Of a stretch of DNA of 24,703 nt, positions 18,077 to 24,703 are shown in pieces. Where the stretch lies: contig SDVU01000047.1 in NCBI GenBank assembly GCA_016256075.1, positions 1 to 24,703 of the forward strand, in the 5' to 3' direction. Below the pieces are notes generated by a model, which had not been told where the DNA came from, searched no databases, and was given only the letters and a program-made list of their open reading frames with translations. Position 1 is the first letter of the stretch. Each line of letters starts with the position of its first letter. The DNA is from Dictyocoela muelleri. Its lineage: Eukaryota; Microsporidia. The position numbers were made by a program, and so were the translations under genes.

Positions 18077-19845
18077 TGGTTATACCCCAATTCGCCCGAT
18101 TCACGCCACATTCTCAGTTCGCCCCAAAAAAAATAAAAAATTTTAACTCCAAAATGCAGAATTATTTTTGGGTACAGAGTGAGAAAAATAGAAATAACTT
18201 GGTTGTCGAGATGTTCTATTTTAGAGTTAAAGGAGTAGGCAGAGGAGATAAATGCTACTGGAAATGTTCTTTTGAGGGTTGCTCTGTTACAGCAACTACT
18301 TCTAACGCAATCCTTCTAAATGTCAAAGGCGAGTATATTCATGCTAATGACACTGAAAAAATACTTCAATGTCAATTCAAGGAATTCTTAAAACACAGAA
18401 TATCTTTATCTCCATATACCTCTGGACTACAACTTTACTCTGAAGGAAAAGATGATTTAGATAGGTTTTATGGGGAAAATGTTGATAACAGTGAGTTTCT
18501 ACCATCTTTTGATACATAGAAAAGTAATATTTACAGATGGAAAAAGAAAATAGCGCCTTATGGTTGGGTTTTAGATTCAGAAACCTTCGATCATGAGTTT
18601 TTTAGGATGTCCAATGCCCGAAATCTTTTATTACATGTAGAATTTGGCGAGCATTTAATAGTAGTTTTAGGAGATCCTATTTTTAATGAAAGATTTACCA
18701 GAGCCAGAGAATTCGAGATTGTAATGGATGGTACCTTCAAGACTTCATATTCTTTCTTTTACCAACTTTACAATAATCATGCTCATTTTCAGGTCAAAGT
18801 TTTCCTTTACTATACTGCTTCTTGAATGGAAATACAGAAGTGGTTTACACAAGAATTTTGGAGATAATAAAGGCAAGACTTAATGCATCAGATATTAATT
18901 TTGAGCCACAATATGTTCAAATAGATTTCGAACAGGCAACTTTCAATGCAATCAGGTCTGTCTTTCCAAGTTCAAGGATTAGAGGGTGCTATTTTCATTT
19001 TAGTCAAGCATTATGGATACGAGTGCAAAGATTAGTTGCGTCTTCACTTTTTAATACAGATGCAAACTTCAAATCATGTGTCCAACTTTGTTCAGCCCTT
19101 CCTTTAATTCCCATCGGTGATATTGATTTTGCATTGGAATATATTACAGATAGGTGGCCTTTTGATGATCCCTTAGTTGTTGAATTAAGAGATTACATCT
19201 TTTTCACGTGGCTTTATAATCAAGACGAGTCGTTATTTTCAAGAGAAACTTGGAATAAATATAAAGATTTACGTGGACGAACTAATAATGCAGCTGAGGG
19301 CTTTCACCACAAGCTAAATTTAAGTTTAAATAAACCTAATCCAAGCTTCTGGGAGGTTTCTAATATTATCAAGAAGATTCACTTGTATAATATAAGAGAA
19401 CTAAAACGATTAGTAAGAGGAGGCGTACCAAAAGCTAGAAAAAAATCTATGTGGATCAAGAAAAGAAAATTTTCAATTTATTGATGAATTTTGAAAATGG
19501 TGAAGCATCCTTAATATATATCTTAAAAGGTCTAATGAACTCTATTAAATTAAATATTTTATTATTTATTTGTAATAATTATCTTAATTATTTTCTAATG
19601 CTTAGTCTTCATACTTAAAAATTTTGTGAACATATTACATATGATCTTTTAATCAAACAAATTGTCACATCTGTTTCTCAAAAAATGTTTAATTGTTGAT
19701 TTATAAAAATTACAATGTTTTATGTTTATTTTAACATTACGAAATGAAATGGTTTATATTTTTAGGGGTTAAAATTTTTTATTTTTTTGGGCGAACTGAG
19801 AATCGGGCGAATTGAGAATCGGGCGAATTGGCACTCCACGGTTTT
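18074..19845 (+). mobile_element. MULE (Mutator-like) DNA transposon
   Basis: The left end contains CCAATTCGCCCGATT followed by CAGTTCGCCCC and an A-rich run. The right end contains the complement: GGGCGAACTGAGAATC, then GGGCGAATTGAGAATC, then GGGCGAATTGG, followed by CACTCCACGGT. Thus the right terminus has two full 16-bp units and a partial third. A FLYWCH-MULE transposase lies between. The right boundary is supported by a second copy of the same end at about 24438. The left boundary is less sure, and no clean 8-11-bp target duplication was seen. Confidence 0.8.
18154..19484 (+). pseudogene. MULE transposase with FLYWCH zinc finger
   Basis: The ATG at 18154 (MQNYFWVQSEKN) is preferred over the one at 18076, because the intervening residues are translated terminal repeat. 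A FLYWCH-type finger follows (YFRVKGVGRGDKCYWKC, then GCSVTATTS and GEYIHAND), then the MULE catalytic domain. FEIVMDGTFKTSY near 18710-18750 holds the first Asp; YVQIDFEQATFNAIRSVFP near 18915-18975 the second, with RGCYFHFSQALW after it. TNNAAEGFHHKLN near 19280-19320 is the family's C-terminal Glu motif. The enzyme cuts and pastes the element. A TAG at 18517-18519 and one frame change near 18800 interrupt an otherwise well-preserved gene of about 440 codons. Confidence 0.87.
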
Positions 19846-19849
19846 CAAG

Positions 19850-20577
19850 ATGTCAATGAAATGTGAATACTGCGGGGTATTTATGTTTGAAACAAAATAT
19901 ACCTAAATAAAAGACAATTATGTGTGTAATGTCAGCAGATGACCTCAGATACATATAAAACCACGAAATCCATTAGATGTGGTAGTTTTTTGATTGGGTT
20001 CGATTTTCTATTGATAAATTCCTTGAAATATTATATAGATTTTCTCAAGAGCAACAGCAAAAAACAATATCAAATGATTTAAAAATAGCACATATACTAT
20101 AATTAAGCTATATAGTAGACTTAGGAGGTATTGCCATGATTATATGATCGATAATCCTATTATTTTGGGAGGTTATGGGATAATCTGTCAAATAGATGAA
20201 ACATTTTTTGACATAAACAGAAGTATAATAGAGGTCGCGCGACAGGAGAACAAATTTGGATCTTTGGAATAGTGGATACTTCATATACTCCTTCAAGAGA
20301 ATATATGCAGATTGTACCAAATATATCTAAAGAAACGCTCCTACCTATAATAGAACGCGTAATATCACCCGGATAAATTATAAATAGTGATGAATGGGTT
20401 GAATATCGAGACATAAACTCTAATCTTTATGAGCATGGTACAGTGAAGCACAAACTTTATTTTGTAGATCCTGTGACCGGTATTTATACTTAAAATATTG
20501 AGTCTTATTGGAATAGACAAAAGTATAGATCGAAAACAATGAAAGGCGTTAGAAAGGATGAGTTGAAGTTTTATTAA
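19850..20577 (+). pseudogene. Merlin transposase, heavily interrupted
   Basis: From the ATG at 19850: MSMKCEYCGVFMFETK, a zinc-ribbon N-terminus, then IKDNYVC. Next comes WVRFSIDKFLEILYRFSQEQ, with the family's helical region. LGGYGIICQIDETFF carries the first catalytic Asp at 20195-20197. In another frame follow YNRGRATGEQIWIFGIVDTS, then INSDEWVEY (second Asp region) and NIESYWNRQK (Glu region). Several stops and at least one frame change are present. The minus-strand frames at 20108-20628 are shadows of this gene. Confidence 0.8.
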
Positions 20578-20700
20578 GTGAATGAATGTGGGGAGATAAT
20601 GTTGCTGGTGATTCTGTAGAAAAGACATTTAATTTAATTAAAATTTGATTTTCTATGATTTTTTTTTCTAGGGGGAAATTTTGAACATGTGATTTTCTGG
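19850..20700 (+). mobile_element. Decayed Merlin-type DNA transposon
   Basis: A Merlin transposase remnant begins 5 to 16 bases beyond the MULE end. Its right terminus probably lies at the duplicated motif GGGGGAAATTTTGAACATG / GGGGGGATTTTGAACATGATCC (about 20670-20720), whose last bases GATCC recall the end of the Merlin element at 15678. The left terminus was not found and may have been removed or displaced by the MULE. It differs clearly from the 14632-15678 element, so at least two Merlin lineages colonised this genome. Confidence 0.65.
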
Positions 20701-20719
20701 GGGGATTTTGAACATGATC

Positions 20720-21338
20720 CAATTTTTTTTATAATTTCATTTTTTTCTTTATTTAGTTTAATTAATTGTAAAATATACTAAATACTGGTATAATAACTAT
20801 TTATAAAAATATTTTTGGATTCTATTTAGAAAATAGTTTTAAGAATATTTAATATTTATATTTTTTTATGAACTCAGTTTTTACATGCCCATAGTTCGTT
20901 TTAAACACCTTATTTTCACAACTTTGATATTGTATTTTCATGATTCGCATGATTTATACTAACTAACAGGGTTTGATTTTTTGGAGGCAGAAAATGTCAC
21001 AACTCAGCCCACTTGACTAAGTTGGACTAAACATGAAAATCTCATTTTTTAAGGCAAACACACCGTTTTCTTGTAATATTTAAACTACATATAGGTTGCG
21101 ACATATGTAAGTGTTAAATTGTATATAAGTCATTTATTCAATAATTTTTAATCGAACAAATGAGGTGTTTTAAAAAATAGTAGTTTTGTGTACATAATTG
21201 ATAAAAATAATGGAACACATGGGTATTTAGAAAATAACACCTTAGGAAAAAATAGAAATATATACGAAATTATATGTCTTAATACTCTTGAACGTATATT
21301 TATTTTATTAATAAAATATAAGATGCAAAAAAAATATA
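20720..21338. other. AT-rich intergenic region
   Basis: No gene is supported. TTTTAAACACCTTA (about 20907) and GAGGTGTTTTAAAA (about 21164) form a weak inverted pair 270 bp apart, insufficient to call a MITE. Confidence 0.4.
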
Positions 21339-22087
21339 GTTATCCAACGGATTAGGCCATCCAAAAGTCATATCGAGAAAAAAACGAACATAATGAAACA
21401 AGATCAAAATTCTATGGTATTTAATAATCCGTGAAACTTTTTATATGTTCATTTTTAAGGGCCCGACAGCTCATTGGTTAACATTCTTGAATGAAAATTT
21501 AAGTATCGAAGTTTGGATCACGCTGATGTCACTCTTTAATAAATAATGAGGGAATGACATTAAGCGGCCAAAAACTAAAGACCAGTATAATATACAGCTG
21601 TTCTAGTGTACAATAGATGATTAAGACTTGTTTTAATATGAATATGGAAAATAAGAGACTCTTAGGTGTGGGGATGAGTCGGCGACACATCTCTACAAAA
21701 AGTAGTGAAAATAAAAAATTCACGAAAGCCATTAATTAACTGTATCATATTGCGTCAATGATAAAACGAAAATCGCGTATACAGCTTGGCTTCTGGGTAG
21801 CTTAAGAAGTTACGTATTATCAGAACACCAAGAACCAAAGGTTGCAGATCCAAGGTAAGAGACAGCTCTCCGGGTTAGCAGCTATGGATGTTTTCAGCAT
21901 CTAATATAACATATACTTTTTAATGTATAAATTAAGAAATTTGCTTCACAATTTTCCTAATTTGTACATAAAAAGTGATTATATAAAAAGAAAATCGGAT
22001 TATTTAATACCATGGAATTTTGATCTTCTTCCATTATATTCTTTTTTTCTCGATTAGACTTTTGGATTGACTAATTTGTTGGAGAAC
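21339..22087. mobile_element. Foldback element family A, copy 3, split by SINE
   Basis: The left arm (GTTATCCAACGGATTAGGCC from 21339, then CATCCAAAAGTC, TCGAGAAAAAAA, GATCAAAATTC, ATGGTATTTAATAATCCG) is the imperfect complement of 21975-22087. SINE copy 3 (21459-21915) lies between the arms. With it removed the element is about 290 bp. The block order, ending in TTTAATAATCC before the centre, matches copies 1 and 2 of the family. Confidence 0.72.
21459..21915 (+). mobile_element. tRNA-headed SINE, copy 3
   Basis: Begins GGGCCCGACAGCTCATTGGTTA, with an A-box-like element at 21467-21480 and a decayed B-box-like AGTTTGGATCA at 21510-21520. It then follows the same body as copies 1 and 2, including GATAAAACGAAAATCGCGTA, GAACCAAAGGTTG and GCAGCTATGGATGTTTTC, with an AT-rich 3' tail. 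Possible short target duplication TTTTTAA on both sides, not decisive. It lies within a foldback element. The minus-strand frame at 21529-21732 is not a gene. Confidence 0.75.
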
Positions 22088-22239
22088 CGAAAATAAATAT
22101 ACATGCAAAAGTATTGAGACAGGACAACTCCAAATATATTACCATTTTCCCATAAGCTGTTACATTTATAAATATCCTGGTGTATCAACTAAGTAGTTAG
22201 TATCAATTATTAATAAAAAATTTTAAATATGATGACTTG

Positions 22240-22510
22240 CATTATTTAAAAATAATGAATAAAAATAATTATGAGTGGTATTTAGTCATTAAAATAAAGA
22301 CGATTATAGAGTTTATATAGTGTGAAAAGCTGATTAAGGCTTCTCTAATATGATAAATAAAATCTATAAGTTGTGGAGAGAAACATCTCAGTTAATAAGT
22401 CGTCAAACTAAAAAAAAATCATGAAAAGCCTATAATTACCCTTTTGAGAAATTTATTTATAAAACGAAAATTTCGTTTATATCTGGGTTCTGACCAGTTT
22501 AAGATTGATA
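22240..22510 (+). mobile_element. Old SINE remnant, copy 4
   Basis: Same orientation as copy 3 and alignable by eye for about 260 bp: an AATAATGA...TGGTATT block, AGTGTGAAAAGCTGATTAAG, TTGTGGAGAGAAACATCTC, ATAAAACGAAAATTTCGT and CTGGGTTCTG. The tRNA-like head is absent or too decayed to see. It indicates that the family has been active over a long period. Confidence 0.55.
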
Positions 22511-22893
22511 TTTTTATTAAAATATCTAAAATTATTATTACTGCCAAGTTTTTAATTGTAAGACATATATTGTTAGTATGTAATTAAATTTTGGTAATAA
22601 AAGTTCAAGTAAAAACAAATAGAAAATCATATTTAAATAAAATATAAAGTAATATTAAAATGTAAATAACCTTTAAATTTTATTATTTTCATTTAATTAT
22701 TTACAGTAAGGATAAATCTGTTAAATTAATTTAATAATCGTATAATAAATGTTAAAAACAAATTACTTTAATTAAAGAATAAGCTATCGTAATTAAATTT
22801 AACAGACAACGTTAAAAACAATTTTTAATATAAAACCCTGAATTTTTTATTTATACTTAAATTACGAAATTAATATATTATGGTAAAATCATA
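22511..22893. other. AT-rich 3' flank of the gene at 22894
   Basis: No gene or repeat recognised. Confidence 0.45.
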
Positions 22894-23778
22894 CTAAAAT
22901 ACTGATATTCTGGGTCTATTAAGTGAATTTATCCATTCGTTTAATATCGTATCTGGATATTCTCCTTCTATTTTCCTGATAATATCATTTTTTAATGAAT
23001 TATAAATCTTTTTGGCTCTCTCATCTGTTAAATGAAAACCAAGAAAATTATATTTCCGATTAAATGCATTTAAAGTCAATTTTATTTCAACATTGATTCC
23101 TTCTCTTATTGTTTCGAGCTGACAATTAACATTAGGAAAGCTAAATAAAATACTAAATACCTTAAAATTAGTTTCATACTCACTTTTGATATACTTTAAA
23201 ACTTCTTTTCTATTAATACGCAAAATCAATCTAATATTTTTCCAAACATTGTTAAATCCGATAAGATGTGTATCGGTGCAGCAAAAAATCATGTTAAAAA
23301 AATCTTCACGCGCAAGAAAAAGGAAATTTTTAATACTTTCTATATTTATCTCATCATCATAAATCTCCTTTTCAAGATTATTTATATTGGCTAAATGGTC
23401 TTTTGTGATATTCACGGGATTTTTTAGCGCAAAGGATTTTGATGGGAATGCCGTATTGCTGATTTCATAAATAAAAATAAAATTTACTTTTTTGTTGTAA
23501 ATCATGACAACTGAATTTTTTATTTCCGTATTTTGATCAATTATTTCGCCTATTTTTCCATCTATTTTGTTGTAATCACATAAATATCCTTTTTTATTGT
23601 AAATCTGATTTTTAACGACATCAAATTTTAAGGTGTAATCATCTGTAACCAGTATATGTGCTTTATCACAATATTTGCCGATTTTTTTTGTTAAAATTTC
23701 ATAAATTTTAATTTTTACAATCGTTACAATGTATAGACATAATATCGACAATAAAAATTATTTCAGTCTTGTATCCAT
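22894..23778 (-). pseudogene. Host-type gene, putative secreted protein, stop near start
   Basis: The longest uninterrupted non-transposon frame: 285 codons to the TAG at 22894-22896. No family is recognised. The frame has no N-terminal ATG of its own. The nearest in-frame ATG is at 23776-23778, directly preceded by CCC, a microsporidian-type start context, and would encode MDTRLK. A TAA (23758-23760) follows, and then FLLSILCLYIVTIV, a hydrophobic stretch that would complete a signal peptide. The rest is hydrophilic, rich in Lys, Asn and Ile, with Cys pairs near the middle (FCCTD) and a Lys-rich C-terminus (RAKKIYNSLKNDIIRKIEGEY). Either the gene was inactivated by one stop, the TAA is an assembly error, or translation starts elsewhere. 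Confidence 0.6.
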
Positions 23779-23792
23779 GGGTTTAAAAGACC

Positions 23793-23844
23793 AATTTTAA
23801 ATATCAATTTTAAATATTAATTTTAAATATTGATTTTAAAGATG
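23793..23844. repeat. 13-bp tandem repeat upstream of the gene
   Basis: Four units of AATTTTAAATATT (23793, 23806, 23819, 23832), the last degenerate, begin 15 bp upstream of the candidate ATG at 23778. They could affect the promoter region or be simple slippage. Confidence 0.85.
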
Positions 23845-24226
23845 GATTTAATTGGTTGTTATAAATAAAGGGTTAATTGTAAATGAAAGTTATACAGCAG
23901 CAGTTTATTTTATAAAAAATAATATTTATATGATTTTAACTTTATTGTTTAATTAAAAGACACATATTTGTTAAAAATTTAAAAGCTTTCTATAGCTTTT
24001 TACTTTTTAATATACTTTATAAAGAATGGCTTTATTATTTCATAATAAAAGAATTCTATGAATTGTGATTATTGAAATGCTTTTATATTTAAAAAGTAAT
24101 GATTCTAAAGTTTTTAAGGTGTTGAGAGTTAATCATATTTATATTAAAATCCTAGGTGGCTTATAAAACATATAATAAATAACTTTGCTGTATATAAACA
24201 GATTATAACATCTAATTATCCCATTT
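23845..24226. other. AT-rich intergenic stretch
   Basis: No gene, RNA or repeat recognised. Confidence 0.45.
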
Positions 24227-24275
24227 GAAAAAATGACAAAGTCGTTTTTTCGGAGTTTATTTTTGTCATTTTTTC
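24227..24275. repeat. Hairpin with 14-bp perfect arms
   Basis: GAAAAAATGACAAA (24227-24240) pairs with TTTGTCATTTTTTC (24262-24275). It may be the core of a small unrecognised MITE or a terminator-like structure; nothing adjacent decides. Confidence 0.6.
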
Positions 24276-24437
24276 TAAAAAATGTAAACATTTTACTTAA
24301 TTAAAAAATAATGAAGAGATGAATTAAAATTATAATCAATTTTAGATTCATAATTTTATAAAAAAATTTAATATATCTAATTTTTTAGCATTCATCTTAT
24401 TAGAATTAATAAATTTTTATTTAAAAAACATAGGTTG

Positions 24438-24703
24438 GACACCGTGGAGTGCCAATTCGCCCGATTCTCAGACGTCCGATTCGTAATTCGCTTAAAAAAA
24501 TAAAAAAATTTATAATTATAAAATATAATAGATTTCATTTTGTAATGTTACAATAGATTAAAAATATAAATAAATTATTTTTACGATTTAGCTATTTAAT
24601 ACCTTTTTAATCAAGATATGCGATATTTTTTTTATTTTAAAGATGATATGTAATGGCTACAAAATTTATGCTATGAAAATTAACCGATTAATAAAAATGT
24701 GTA
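24438..24703 (-). mobile_element. Terminus of a second MULE copy (runs off window)
   Basis: ACCGTGGAGTGCCAATTCGC followed by CCGATTCTCA matches the complement of the right end of the MULE at 18074-19845. Similarity continues inward through the A-rich run and a TTTCATTTTGTAATGTTA block, which corresponds to the 3' flank of that transposase. The copy is therefore oriented on the minus strand with its body beyond the window. The repeated GCCCGATTC units are more degenerate than in the first copy. Confidence 0.7.

Noticed and set aside
20108-20628. Three overlapping minus-strand frames
   Set aside because: They are antisense to a recognisable Merlin transposase remnant.
20903-21180. Possible MITE bounded by TTTTAAACACC / GGTGTTTTAAAA
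   Set aside because: Only about 11-13 bp pair at the ends and the interior shows no inverted similarity.

Overview
This is a strongly AT-rich eukaryotic window that is mostly a layered deposit of transposable elements. The elements are Ty3/gypsy LTR retrotransposons, a pogo/Tigger-type transposon, IS1595/Merlin-group transposons, a FLYWCH-containing MULE, several foldback MITEs and a tRNA-headed SINE-like family. A very AT-rich genome, intronless genes, gypsy plus Merlin plus MULE elements, and a CCC motif directly in front of the ATG of the one probable host gene together suggest a microsporidian with an expanded, repeat-rich genome (for example Hamiltosporidium- or Nosema-like). This assignment is an inference; another AT-rich protist or small eukaryote is not excluded.

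Layout. 1-955: minus-strand gypsy fossil ending at a GC-rich palindrome. 962-2470: three foldback elements (962-1516, 1948-2152, 2187-2470) and a 22-bp tandem repeat. 2640-2750 and 3890-3985: a duplicated segment. 3173-3632: SINE copy 1 with clear target-site duplications. 3986-5919: pogo transposon with perfect 25-bp terminal repeats; the duplicated segment at 2640-2717 serves as its empty-site paralog. 6535-11017: nearly complete gypsy element with two LTRs. 11126-11582: SINE copy 2. 11863-12113: minisatellite. 12392-13608: IS1595/ISXO2-like transposon. 14406-15752: foldback element split by a Merlin transposon (14632-15678) with 8-bp target duplication. 16411-18076: a large foldback element with another MITE inside it and two sets of direct repeats. 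About 18074-19845: MULE. 19850-20700: decayed Merlin element. 21339-22087: third copy of the same foldback family, split by SINE copy 3. About 22240-22510: old SINE remnant. 22894-23778: the only convincing non-transposon gene, on the minus strand, with an in-frame stop inside what looks like its signal peptide. About 24438 to the end: terminus of a second MULE.

Almost every transposase reading frame is interrupted, so the DNA transposons look dead in place, although the terminal repeats of several are still exact. The nesting gives a relative order: the foldback family inserted first, and later received both a Merlin transposon and a SINE. The most interesting signals are the SINE family with A and B boxes, an AT-rich tail and a 13-14-bp target duplication; the three-copy foldback family used as a landing pad; and a repeated pattern in which the ends of unrelated elements are themselves hairpins.
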